Source of the DNA: Capsicum annuum
Lineage: Eukaryota; Streptophyta; Magnoliopsida; Solanales; Solanaceae
DNA length: 64,000 nucleotides
Assembly (NCBI RefSeq): GCF_002878395.1
Contig: NW_025862144.1
Coordinates: forward strand, 17,695-81,694
Reading direction: 5' to 3'
Shown one piece after another: positions 1-11,707 of this stretch; positions within the stretch are counted from its first letter, which is position 1; each line of letters starts with the position of its first letter. The notes under the pieces were generated by a model. It searched no databases. It was not told the origin of the DNA and was given only the letters and a program-made list of their open reading frames with translations. A program made the translations under genes and the position numbers.

Positions 1-793
1 TCTATGGGTGAAAAGGAGCCCATGAACATTTAACATACCTGGTTGACAAATTTGTGAGAGTTGGTGGTGTTTTCTTGAATATTTGACCTAGAATTTTGAA
101 GGGACTAGGGTTTGTTCTTGAGAGAGAATGATTTTAATTTGAGAGAATTTGAGAAAAAGGTGACCAATTATGCTTTTGGGGGAATCAATCCCGTGTTTTG
201 TCTTAATAAGATGAAGGGAAAGGACTTAAATGCCCCTTGGAAATTTTTATTCGATATTTGGAACCCGGATTACACCTTCACCGCAATGTAGTGAACGCCC
301 TATCGCTATACTCACCGTGACGTACTGCAATAGCGGCGAGTTATTGGATTTTGACAACTACAAATTTGGCCTTCACCAGGATGCGGTGAGGCTTCCATCG
401 CGATTTCCACCACGACGTTGTGGAATCGTGGTGGCTTACTGGAATCAAATAATTGCTGATATTTGGCTTACCATAATACAATGGCCCACCCATTACTATA
501 GTCACCCCAACGTGATGGAATTGCGGTGACTTGCTATTTTGGAAATCCAAACATGGTCCAAACCTCATACAAAAAATTTAAAACTTACCCGAGACATGAA
601 AATTAGCCCCTTGAACATAAATCAACTCATAAACTTACGTCTCGAGGTCGGGAAAGTCATTTTCGAGGATTATCAAAGTCAGGAGGATAAAACTTACGCT
701 AAGTTCCCAGCACTTAGGTAAATTTTTAGGTATTAGGCCTCTTATACTAGGACTAGGAGCGCATCTAAACTTAGAAAAATATTGGGTATTAGA
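1..793 (-). repeat. Element B 3' LTR, partial (U3 side)
   Basis: The LTR begins, in minus orientation, at 793 with TCTAATACCC, a mutated form of the TGTAATACCC start seen in sister elements, immediately after a polypurine tract. It runs off the left edge, so only the U3 side is present. Around 255-540 it holds a GC-richer block with short inverted repeats; the clearest is a 9-bp perfect stem, 407-415 with 426-434. The small open frames at 230-529 and 341-568 lie inside this LTR and resemble no known protein. Confidence 0.75.
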
Positions 794-796
794 ATG

Positions 797-808
797 TCTC
801 CCCCTTGG
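797..808 (-). other. Element B polypurine tract
   Basis: On the minus strand this reads CCAAGGGGGAGA just before the 3' LTR start, the expected primer site for second-strand synthesis. It is preceded in sense by the inverted repeat CATTCGAGGATGAATG (about 814-829), which recurs before the tract in most elements of this window. Confidence 0.8.
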
Positions 809-1039
809 GAGCATTCATCCTCGAATGAGACTAAATAAGATGAGAATTTTGAGGTACTAAAATTTACATGTTGACTATGCATAACTGATAACATGGTTAC
901 ATGATTGAGTCTGCAACATGGTGACTGACTAAACTGATTTGTGGATGCATGCAATGCCATAAACATGAATATATGGCTGAAACTGAGAATGGAAAATAGT
1001 TAATAAAAGAGAAACTGTTATGTTGAGCTTAGTTTGAGT
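809..1039 (-). other. Element B 3' untranslated stretch between pol and polypurine tract
   Basis: Apart from the inverted repeat at its left edge, no recognisable coding sequence was found. The minus-strand frame at 742-966 overlaps the LTR and PPT and shows no pol homology, so it is treated as chance. Confidence 0.6.
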
Positions 1040-1734
1040 TTGCAGAGAAGAGGTGATGGTACTTGGTACGCATGTCTGCTTCTGCTTCCTAAGTATCTCC
1101 CTCGACGGACTAATTTCTCCAAAGAACTTTGACCAAGGGAATTTCTTCCTTCCTCAGTCAACGAATTTGGCGATCTAAGATTTTAACTGGGAGTTCTTCG
1201 TAAAAAAGGTCGTTCTTAATATCTATGCTTTCTAATGGAACAAGAAAAAAGAATTGTGGAACACTGGATGCACTGAATCTAGATCTGTAGGCAATTAAAG
1301 CTCATAAGCTACTTTCCGAAAATGACTCAAAATCCTGAAAGGGCCTAATATATCAAGGACTGAGCTTTCCCTTTTTGCCAAACCTTTTGAATCCCTTCTT
1401 ATGAGATATTTTCAAATACATAAAATCACAAATCTCAAATCAATTGGAATTTCTCCAAAGTATCAAACACCAAATTTGGCCCTATCAATGGGGTCTCACC
1501 TACCTCGAACCAACCAATGGAATACCTATATCTCCTCCCATAGAGAGCTTCAAATGGGGCTGTCTAGATACTAGAATGGTAGCTTTTATTATATGCAAAT
1601 TCAATAAAAGGAAAGTGGTCATCCTAACTGCCCTTAAAGTCAACAGCACATGCTCTAAACATTTCCTCAAGGGTCTGAATGGTCCTCTCTACCTGACCAT
1701 ATGTCTGAGGGTAAAAGGTTTTACTGAGGTGAAC
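1040..1734 (-). pseudogene. Element B integrase C-terminal part with chromodomain-like tail (pol piece 1)
   Basis: The minus strand encodes, with several stops, the end of a gypsy integrase followed by a chromodomain-like segment. Recognisable words near 1050-1200 are PVKILD, EIPLVKVLWRN, SVEGDT and EAEADMR, which parallel the tail of element I at 43434-43640 (PVKILDF, VPLVKVLWRN, SVEGATWE, EADMR). Integrase joins cDNA into the genome, and in chromoviruses the tail is thought to steer integration to heterochromatin. The piece ends at 1734, where element A inserted; the reading continues at 16130. Broken and non-functional. The opposite-strand frame at 1444-1767 is its shadow. Confidence 0.75.
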
Positions 1735-3287
1735 TATAATACCCTGTATTTCCCTAGCCTATATTAACCCTCAGTACATGGGTTTTCCAAAATAAAAAAT
1801 ATTGGAATACTCAGTAATTTTCATATTTGAGCCTGCCATTGTGTAGGAAATTCAATTATCTTTCCAATGATATAAAATTTGCCTAAATTCGACAACCGGG
1901 GTAAGAAGTTAAGGTAATTTTAAGTTTTAATCGTTAAACATCGTCATTCAGGCCTGTAGCACATCACGGAGTGTATTAAAATAGCAATTGTTAATTTTCA
2001 GTATTTCTCAACAATATTGGAGCATCACGTCATAGAACCAATTCACACTGGTTAATTTTTAGTGTCCCAAAGCAATTCCACCGCATCACGGTGCACTTCC
2101 TGTCTACAAACAAAGTGGCAATACGATACCACCGCGTCACACCATCATGCAATTTCCCAGTGACACGACACAATAGCCCCGCACCACGCCAGGTGTCCAG
2201 ATCGGGAAAAGTTCATCAAAAATTAAAGTTGCGCCCAAGGTTAAAATAGTCTTTTTACATGATTTTACTCTACCCAGATGTGGGATTTAAGCCCTAAAAA
2301 TTTCTAAACCCTTCATTATTCACTTTTTCCTAGAATTAAAAGATAATTCTCTCTCAAGAAAACAAATCCTAGCTCTCAAGAATCAAGGCCAATCCTAAGA
2401 ATTTCTTCAAGAACTTTAAGAATCTCTCAAATTCATGTATGTTCGATGTTCATCCATGGATCCTTACCTTTCATGGAGCCCAAGAATCCTTTTTCAAAAT
2501 ACAAGATTTATGATTTATGATTTTCATGTTTGAATTAGATTAAATTCATGTTCATGGTGTTTTGTGAGTTTTAATCCATGATTTAGATTACAAGTTCCAA
2601 GAATTGATTCTAGTATGTGTTGAATTACATGATATTCATGATAAACCCTTCAATTTGTAATTTGAATATTGTAAACTTATTAAGCCTAAGTGTTTACGAT
2701 ATAATGAACCAAGTATGTTTATTATGTGTTTGATAAATTATCTATGGGAATGAAATAATGCCATTCTAGCATGCTAACATGTATTGCTCACTCATGTACA
2801 TGTTAATGCATTACAATTGTTTGATGAAATGTCTCTATGAATGAATTATGACCAAGTAAACTTTGTTATATTATTCAAGATTAAGTTTTTCTTTTCATTT
2901 CATGCTATCGAGTCCTATGGGTATTTAATACATGACAATTTAGTTCTTTACCTAGAGCCAGTGACAGTTACAGACTAGTATCAGTCATGTCACAATTAGT
3001 AGTACTCTCAGTCCATTATAGAACTCAGTAGAATTTAACCAGTAATAGAACTTCGAAAAACTCAGTAATCTCAGTATCAGTCCAGGCCAGTTCAATATTC
3101 TCAGTTTAGTGTCATTCAATTGGGAGTAGGATTCAACATCGAGTGAAGCCAAGGATAGGGGCTCACCTGCCAGTAGAGGGTGTGATCCGTAGAAACAATC
3201 CTTGGGTTCCAGAACTATGTAGCCAGTGTAGGTTGAGACATCAAACCTGCCACTTAAGGGTTGATGAGGTGCTCTACCTGCCAGTAG
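1735..3287 (+). repeat. Element A left LTR, first part
   Basis: Starts TATAATACCC, where the right LTR has TGTAATACCC, so the terminal TG is mutated to TA. It aligns through to the N1 insertion at 3287/3288. It holds a short hairpin, CACCG at 2079-2083 with CGGTG at 2089-2093, in a GC-rich block at about 1950-2200. An AAACCCTTC/CCTAGCTCTC stretch around 2305-2380 probably marks the transcribed part. No coding region. Confidence 0.9.
3283..3287. other. Target-site duplication of N1 (left copy)
   Basis: AGTAG immediately before the N1 start; the second copy is at 10763-10767. The uninterrupted right LTR of A has GCCAGTATAGAG at the matching place (about 15191), which confirms an insertion here. 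Confidence 0.92.
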
Positions 3288-5810
3288 TGTAACGCCCTGA
3301 AATTGGGTCCCGAGACGTCACACGGTGCTTAAAGTCACAAGTGACCCCAAGCTAACCCTTCTACTGGCATAACTCATAAGAAACTGAATAAAAATACAAA
3401 TCCATACAAATCAGGAGAAATTTACTCTTTTCAGAATCTGATCGATACAAAAATGGAATTTTACAGGATTACAATTCTGCCATTACAACCAAAATTGAAA
3501 CAAAATACATCAACTTCTACTGACTGTCTATGAAGCCTCTACTTGTGCTAACTGTAGGTAGCCGGGTCATCACTCCCAACTACCCCAACTCAATACGACT
3601 GAATAAAGAAAATACAACACTATAAACTTTGTATAACTAACCCAATCCCTTGAATCAAAAGGACTCATCACATGCTGACTGGATACCACGAACTGACTGT
3701 ATCTGAACGTACAACTATACCTTGTACCTACATTCCAAGAAAATGTAGCCCACGTACGAATATGTGGGTCAGTACCATGGAAAAATACCATGCATATGGG
3801 GGTGCAATGCATATATAAAATAATATCTTAATATCATCACAGCTTATAAAATTATGCATGCTGATATAGATGACTCACTTAGCTCGAATTAAATCATTAA
3901 AATCATAAGAGGATGAAATAAGTATAATAACACATGTGAGTCATCATATAATTTGTCTATCACTTTCATTTCATCAAGAATATCAATTCTCATAATGTAA
4001 ATATCATTTAAATCATTCGAAAGAAAAACTTTCACAATTCCACTTTCAAATCACTTCACCATTCACCATAGATGCAAGGAAACACACACACACTGGGTGA
4101 TCCTATAACCGAAATACAACATGTGAGCTACATGGAGTCCAACATACAACCCACGTTGGGGAGAGCCGTCCTATCCTTGCCATCGGAGTAGGACTATTGA
4201 TATCAAATCCACACAAACTAGTGATCACTATATAAATCAGCCTCAGGCTCACTCCTACGGGGGCACGTAGTTATAGCGAAGTAAGGTCACTTTATACCTC
4301 CCACTCGGTGCTAAAGATTACTCCTGGACTTAGCTCAGAAATTTAAATCGGCCTTATGCTCATATTAAAGAAAATCCATAATAAATACTTTAACAATTTT
4401 TATCGGGAGCCAATTTGCTACCCCTTTATCATAATCAATAAGAACGTGGATTTCTTTCACAGTCGAGTTCAAAATAGCTCATTCACGACTAAAAGGTTAA
4501 ATCATTCAAAATATCTCAAATATTCAACATAAACGTGCTTATAACACACACTTTCTTAAAAAGCACAATTTCCAATGCGGATTCATGACCCAAATTTCAA
4601 AATCACGATAAATATCATTAAAGATTCATGCTTTATATCACCACATATGTAAATTCATCTTTCAAAATCATAAATATCAATATTTCATAATAATCATCGT
4701 AAGATATGGGTTCATGCTTCAAATTTATAAAAATCAAATAAAAATCATCCCTTTGTAAAGAAAATTACTTTTGGGCACAAGAACGAAAGTGAGTTCTTGT
4801 TGAAAAATCCCACATACCTTGAATGATGAACTTTAGATAGATACTCATTTTTGAGATGTTAATCGTGCCTTTGAATGATGGTTCTTGAAGTTCTTGCACT
4901 AGGAACTTGGAATCGTGAACAAGTTTGCAGAATTAATGGTGAACTTTGGAGGTTCTTGAAGTTCTTGAACTAGGAACTTGGAATCTTGAATAAATTTGCA
5001 GAATTAATGGTGAACTTTGGAGGTTCTTGAAGTTGGATGTAGGAGCTTAGGGTTTTTTTTTTGAGGCAATTTGATGAAATATAACATATAATGTTTCTAA
5101 TAGGCTTTAATATAGGGTTTGGATGGGTTTTGGGTGAGGGGGAATGACCAAAACACCTCTAAAAATTAAATAATTCTCGAATCTGTCCTTTGGTGGATTA
5201 TTTTGATAGTCTGAAGTAGATCAACCATAAAGTTTTACCCTGATATCCAAATTGGATGAAACCAATTTCATTAGAAAGAGGACTCTCATATATTTCCGTT
5301 GATATATAGTATCTCACCCAGATAATTGAGTACGACGAGTTATGATTGTTTAAAGTTGACCCAAAAATTCACTTTTGATAGGCTAAAGTAGATAGACCAT
5401 AACTTTTTGCTCCGATAGACAAATTGGATGAAACCAGTTTTATTGGAAAGAGGACTCGCAAAGATTTTCGTTGATATATAGTAGATCACCCAGATCATTA
5501 TGTACAAGGAGTTATGATCGTTTAAAGTTGGAGCAAAAATACACCAGGCCTCAGTACTTTTTTCCTGCACGTTTTACTGTTCACAGTTTGATCGGAATGG
5601 TCGTAGTTCGATCGGAATGGTCGTAACTCATCGCTCGAGTGTCTGTTTTCGATGATCTACATATCGTTAGAAAGATTAATCGATATTCTACGTAATGGTA
5701 GGTCAAAGTTTTAGAAATACTACACAGAAAATTTATGGATCGCTCTAAAGCGTAGAACTTGATATGTTTCTCACAAAATCTTTACGAAGAAAATTTTTTA
5801 GGGTATTACA
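3288..5810 (-). repeat. N1 3' LTR
   Basis: 2523 bp; begins TGTAACGCCC and ends GGGTATTACA on the plus strand, a TG..CA pair in either reading. Near its right end it has two tandem copies with a 172-bp period (5203-5358 and 5375-5532). The minus-strand frames at 3570-3812 and 5340-5570 recur in the partner LTR and are repeat-borne open frames without known domains. Confidence 0.93.
5203..5532 (-). repeat. 172-bp period tandem duplication inside the N1 LTR
   Basis: Copy 1 (5203-5358) and copy 2 (5375-5532) both contain GAAGTAGAT, AAATTGGATGAAACCA, AGAGGACTC and GAGTTATGAT in the same order. The same pair is present in the other N1 LTR (from about 10155 and 10326) and in element I (from about 42635 and 42808), so it predates the split of these elements. 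Confidence 0.85.
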
Positions 5811-5825
5811 TTATCTCCCCCTTGG
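5811..5825 (-). other. N1 polypurine tract
   Basis: The minus strand reads TCCAAGGGGGAGATAA directly before the 3' LTR, the second-strand primer site. Just upstream in sense is a degenerate CATTCAAGGACGAATT inverted repeat, as in the sister elements. Confidence 0.85.
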
Positions 5826-8245
5826 AAAAATTCGTCCTTGAATGTCGCTTGATAGGATAAAAGCACTGATCAGCTAACCTTCTTAAGGGACACAAATATC
5901 TAAGACATATCGGCAGGATTGGAATTAGTTTCCTAGTCCTCATACTGAACATGTATATCTAACGCATAAATATCTAGTTGAACTGACTCTGGAATGTATG
6001 AATGCGTATGCAACAAAAGCCAATTCAAGGATCGTAATGAGAACTTGAGCATGAACTAGATGTGTTTAAAACACGTAAGCTTTAACAAGTCACAGGATAT
6101 CTCTCCCTTGGGACTCTATGTTCCTCTACAACACTTATTTCACAGGGTCACTAAGACTGTGCACGGGGCACCTATGAATTAGCTCATATGCATAACACAC
6201 GAACAGAGGTATACTCGTAACTACTGAGTTGCTCCGTATGGAAATGATTTCATTCCTAAGATCCTTGGATAACATGATGAATGATAAATGAGAAGGTACA
6301 CTATACGATTCTGATTGACTGAGCTAGAATACTTGGAAAATAAAGATCATTTAGTAGAAGTTTACGAATTTAAGCATAACTAGCTTCCAGAATCTGTAAC
6401 ATGTACACCACAATCCCTCAAGATAACCACTTAAAACATCAACTAACCACAATATACATGAAAGCTTAATCTCAATCTTACTTCACATTACCACTTAGCT
6501 CAAAATAAACATACACCATCTAGAGCTTTAATGCTTTCAGCTCAACTTTGGAATTTCAATCTTAGAGTCTAACACTCAACTCAAATTTTTATCATCCTTA
6601 ACGGACCACACAACCTCTGTCACCGCTTATTAAAATCATGCTTGTAAACTTATATTTCTAAACCATAAGAATCAAAATCACATCTAAGAAGCTCAACCAT
6701 TACAGTCATACACTAATCCTCGAAATTAAAGCAGTCCCATAGTATCTTGGGTGAACTTTCTCATCATAAACACAACATCAAACTTAATCACAAATCAACC
6801 AAACTTAGGCTCTTAAATCCACTATTCAAACCTACTAGATCACTTCCTAACAACTAATACCATTAATCAAGAAATCATCACAGTCACCTTCATGATCACC
6901 AATCATTCAAACTTAACTTTTAGCACGCAATATAACTTAAAAATTTTCGCACGAAATTTCCACTTAGAAACTATAAAACAATCCTCAACAAATGCTAGCC
7001 CATTTAAGCTTCATAACAATAATAATTGGTCATAATCAAAGAGCTTATCTTATTCACAATCCATTAACACATCCTTTTTTCATACGTCACTACTATCTAT
7101 CCTTCATACACAAATTAACTTAGTTCATAGTTCTCTACGTCTTAGCTAACTTCCTCTTGAAATATGGAGAACACCTAGATTAACAGCATTTACCCACCGA
7201 GTACTTCCATCACTAACCTATACTCTCTGTCATACTATACTATCAGCACCTGTTTCATACCTCGAACAAACTATATCACTTCATATTAACCCAATTGCAT
7301 ACAAAAAGAGATTTCACTATACTTATGCTCAACAAATTACAGTTACCATCCTTCTTACTGCTACACCTCCACATCCTACATTTTCAGCCAGCACAAAGGA
7401 ACAAGATGAACTACAAGTTGCTAGTGGATCGAAATAGGCCTCACACGGCTTCACTAGACTTTGGTTTTGTGTTTTGATCAAGAAAGTTATATAAATAACA
7501 AAGTAACTATGCTAGTGAATCGAAATAGGCCCCACACGGCTTCAGTAGACTTTGATTTTTCACAAACATAATGATAACAAGATTACATTATACAAGAGAT
7601 AGAAACTTAACACACAACATTCAACGATCTAAGAATACACCTTACTCTGTATTAAATAAATAACTCATAAGAATGAGGGCATAACTTTCAAATTAAGGAA
7701 CTTAACACACTAGAGAGCTCCTCTCAAGCCCTTTGTGTAACTTTTGAAATTTCTTATAGAAAATATAGAAGCATTACCTGGAGAAGAACTAGAGTTTGCG
7801 AATCATGTTATCTTAAAGATAATACATAGAGGGAGAAGTATAGATTAACATTGTAGATTCTGAGGAGGAATATGAAAGCAAACCTAACCGAGGCTTAGTT
7901 CAAGGCTTTTATGAACATGAATAAAGTAATTCAATCTTTGGAAGTCAAAAGCACTGATAGGATACTTCTAGCTCTCTTACAATTCCATAACTATCTACGA
8001 AGAATTAAGCTTAACTGTTTTTGATACTTTGAAAATGAGGCTGAGTTGGCTAGAATAGAGTAAGATGAGAATCTATATAAGCTTCTTGGAGAACCTTTTT
8101 ATAGCACGATCTTAGATTTGAAAGAAGGGAAATATTTCCTAAATGCCCTATAGCCTCTCGAAGAAAAGTACAGACGTCTCATTACTATTCCATAAGAATT
8201 TACTAGACACGACTTCATAGACACCCTAGGACACTTGAACTTTGT
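5826..8245 (-). other. N1 internal region, noncoding
   Basis: About 2.4 kb without any recognisable retroelement protein on either strand; the longest frame (7295-7477, plus) has no known motif. The plus strand is poor in G and rich in C: positions 6781-6840 have 3 G and 16 C, so the element sense strand is G-rich. A direct repeat of about 50 bp occurs at 7420-7469 and 7511-7560. The right end (about 8090-8245) is the transcribed leader and shares blocks with leaders of A, B, C and J. Confidence 0.8.
7420..7560. repeat. Direct repeat pair in the N1 interior
   Basis: Two near-identical stretches of about 50 bp start 91 bp apart (7420-7469 and 7511-7560), sharing GCTAGTG, TCGAAATAGGCC, CACACGGCTTCA and TAGACTTTG. 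No function can be assigned. Confidence 0.85.
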
Positions 8246-8257
8246 GCTCTGATACCA
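8246..8257 (-). other. N1 primer binding site
   Basis: The minus strand reads TGGTATCAGAGC, complementary to the 3' end of plant initiator-Met tRNA, four bases inside the 5' LTR edge. This fixes element orientation and shows the minus-strand cDNA priming site is retained. Confidence 0.92.
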
Positions 8258-8261
8258 CGTT

Positions 8262-10762
8262 TGTAACGCCCCGAAATCGGGTCCTGAGATGTCACATGGT
8301 GCTTAAGGTCACTAGTGACCCCAAGCTAACCCTTCTACTGGCATAACTCATTAGCAACTGAATAAAAATACAAATCCATACAAATCAGGAGAAATTAATT
8401 CTTTTTTGAATCTGATCGATACAAAAATAGAATTTTACAGGATTATAATTCTGCCTTTACAACCAAAATTGAAACAAAATACATCAACTTCTACTGACTG
8501 TCTATGAAGCCTCTACTAGTACTGACTATAGGTAGCTGGGTCATGACTCCCAACTACCCCAACTCAATATGACTGAATAAAGAAAATACAATACTATAAA
8601 CTTTGCATAACTAACCCAAGACCTTGAAACAAAAGGACTCATCACCTGCTGACTGGATACCACAAACTGACTGTATCTGAAGGTACAACTATACCTTGTA
8701 CCTACATTCCGAGAAAATGTAGCCCATATACGAATATGTGGGTCAGTACCATGGAAAAATACCGAGCATATGGGGGAGCAATGCATATATAAAATAATAT
8801 CTTAATATCATAACAGTTTACATAATTATGCATGCTGATATAGATGACTCGCTTAGCTCGAATTAAATTATTAAAATCATGGGAGGATGAAATAAGCATA
8901 ATAACACATGTGAGTCATCATATAATTTGTCAATTACTTTCAGTTTATCAAGAATATCAATTCTCATAATGTAACTATCATTTAAATCTTTTGAAAGAAT
9001 AACTTTCACAATTCCACTTTCAAATCACATCACCATTCACCATAGATACAAGAAAACACACACACACTGGGAGATCCTATAATCGACATAAACCATGTAA
9101 GATACAAGGAGTCCAACATACAACCCACGTTGGGGAGAGACATCCTATCCTTGCCATCAGAGTAGGACTATCGATATCAAATCCACACAAACTAGTGATC
9201 ACTATATAAATCAGCCTCAGGCTCACTCCTATGGGGGTACATAGTTCTAGGGAAGTAAGGTCACTTTATACCTCTCACTCGGTGCTAAAGATTACTCTCG
9301 AACTTAGCTCAAAAATTTAAATTAGCCTCAGGCTCACATTAAAGAAAATCCACAATAAACACTTTAACAATTTTCATCGAGAGCCAATTTCCTACCCCTT
9401 TATCATAATTAATAAAAATGTCGATTTCAAAATAACTCATTCTCGACCAAAAGGTCAAATCATTCAAAATATCTCAAATATTCAACATCAACGTACTTAT
9501 AACACACACTTTCTCAAAAAAATACAATTTCTAATGGGGATTGAGGACCCAAATATCAAAATCATGTAAATCCAACATTCATGCTTTATATCACCACACA
9601 TATAAATTCATATTTCAAAATCATAAAAATCAAGATTTCATAATAATCATCATAATATATGGGTTCATGCTTCAAATTCATAAAAATCAAATAAAAATTA
9701 TGCCTTTGTAAAGAAAAGTACTTTTGGGCAGAAGAACGAAAGAGAGTTCTTATTGAAAAATCCCACATACCTTGAATAATGAACTTTAGATCGATACTCG
9801 TTTTTCAGATATTAATCGTACCTTTAAATGATGGTTCTTGGAGTTCTTGAACTAGCAACTTGGAATCTTGAATAAATTTGCAGAATTAATGGTGAACTTT
9901 GGAGGTTCTTGAAGTTCTTGAACTGGGAACTTGGAATCTTGAATAAATTTGCAGAATTAGTGGTGAACTTTGGAGGTTCTTGAAGTTGGATGTACGAGCT
10001 TCGGGTTTTCTTTTTGAGGGAATTTGATGAAATATAATATATAATGCTTCCAATAGGCTTTAATATAGGGTTTGGAAGGATTTTGGGCGAGGGGGACTGA
10101 CCAAAACGCCCCTAAAAATCAAATAATTCTAGAATCTGTCCTTTGGTGGCCTATTTTGATACTCTGAATTAGATTAACATAACGTTTCACTCCGATATCC
10201 AAATTGGATGAAACCGAATTCATTAGAAAGATGATTCTCATATATTTCTATTAATATATAGTATCTCACCCAGATCATTGTATACAAGGAGCTATGATCG
10301 TTTGAAGTTGACCCAAAAATTCACTTTTGGTAGGCTGAAGTAGATAGACCATAACTTTTTGCTCTGATAGACAAATTGGATCAAACCAATTTCATTGGAT
10401 AGTGGACTCATAGAGATTTCCGTTGATATATAGTAGATCACCCATATCATTATGTACAAGGAGTTATGATCATTTACAGTTTGAAAAAAAATATGCCAAG
10501 CCTCAGTAATTTTTTTCCTACACGTTTTACTGTTCACAGTTCAATTGGAATGGTTGTAGTTCGATCAGATTGGTCGTAACTCATTGCTCGAGTGTTCGTT
10601 TTTGATGATCTGCATATCTTTTAAAGCTTATTCGATACTCTATGCAATGGTAGGTCAAAGTCTTAGAAATACTACACAGAAAATTTATGGATCGCTCTAA
10701 AGCGTAGAACTTGATATGTTTCTCACGAAATCTTTACGAAGAAAATTTTCTGGGGTATTACA
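8262..10762 (-). repeat. N1 5' LTR
   Basis: 2501 bp, begins TGTAACGCCC and ends GGGGTATTACA on the plus strand. It aligns along its whole length with 3288-5810 with scattered substitutions and small indels, so the insertion is not very recent. It carries the same 172-bp period tandem pair near the right end. Confidence 0.93.
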
Positions 10763-10767
10763 AGTAG

Positions 10768-11690
10768 AGAGTACCACCATTCTCGTTTAGGGAAACTGCC
10801 AGTAGAGGGTCACTCTTCAGCTGGTATTTACCCATGGCAGGGTACTGACACCCTTCCAATTGAGGTTACAAATTCGACCCGTATTACTTCAGATTAGGGC
10901 ATGTTGATTTGATGATTACCTCTCACAGTTTCAGTTTCGGTCTCAGTCTTCAGAATAGAACTTGGTTCAGTTCTATAGAATTAGGTCTGTCAGATACAAT
11001 CACTCAGTTAATAGTAATTCAGATTCTCAATGATCCCAGATTATTAGTAAATTAGTTATTAGTTATTACATTCAATTCTAGTAAACTCAGTCACAGTACG
11101 CACAGTATGTTTAGTAGGTACAGATTCTCCATGTATGCTAATCCAACTCTTGCATATCATTCAGTTAATTATTATTCATGCATATGAACCCATGCATTCA
11201 GCCTTACCTCATTTAGCATACCAACACATTCCAATATACTGATCGCATACAGTTTCTTGTGCTATGATATTTTATATCATAGGTTTGGATGCTCAGGTTC
11301 CTGACCGCACTTAGCCAGATTTAACCAGTAGTAGCAGATTTAGTAGTGAGTCCTCATCTATCGAAGATATGCTTTTATTATGTAATTCACCTTAATAGTA
11401 TTTTTTGTATATGGAGTTAGTTAGGGGATTGTCCCATCAACTCCACTTTAAGACAGATACAGTTACAGGAATTTCACAATAGATTCAGACAGTATTTCAA
11501 ATTCAAATGTTATTATTCATTATCAGTATTTCAAATGTTTTGAACCTTTAGTCATTTCAGCCTATTATTCTTCATTTATATCAGTATTATTTGTTTAGTG
11601 CTCACAACAAATATCATTTATGGGTTAGCTTATGGTACTTCTGGGTCGTAAGCACTGGGTGATGATTACGGGCAGTATCGGGTCATTACA
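10768..11690 (+). repeat. Element A left LTR, second part
   Basis: Continues the LTR after the N1 insertion and ends CGGGTCATTACA, directly followed by the PBS. Together with 1735-3287 it makes about 2476 bp against 2492 bp for the right copy. Confidence 0.9.
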
Positions 11691-11694
11691 AACT

Positions 11695-11707
11695 TGGTAT
11701 CAGAGCC
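11695..11707 (+). other. Element A primer binding site
   Basis: TGGTATCAGAGCC, complementary to the initiator-Met tRNA 3' end, four bases after the LTR end. Confidence 0.93.

Larger units (their letters stand above)
3288..10762 (-). mobile_element. Element N1: noncoding (non-autonomous) LTR retrotransposon inserted in the left LTR of A
   Basis: Bounded by two LTRs of about 2.5 kb (3288-5810 and 8262-10762) and the TSD AGTAG. On the minus strand the PBS follows the right LTR and the polypurine tract precedes the left LTR, so the element runs right to left. The 2.45-kb interior has no gag, protease, RT or integrase signature in any frame. LTR sequence is very close to that of element I over long stretches (for example 3897-4090 against 42190-42380), so I-like elements are the natural source of proteins for it. 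Possible classes are LARD or a deletion derivative. Confidence 0.93.

Noticed and set aside
1444..1767. 107-codon plus frame
   Set aside because: Antisense shadow of B integrase and it crosses the insertion border of A.
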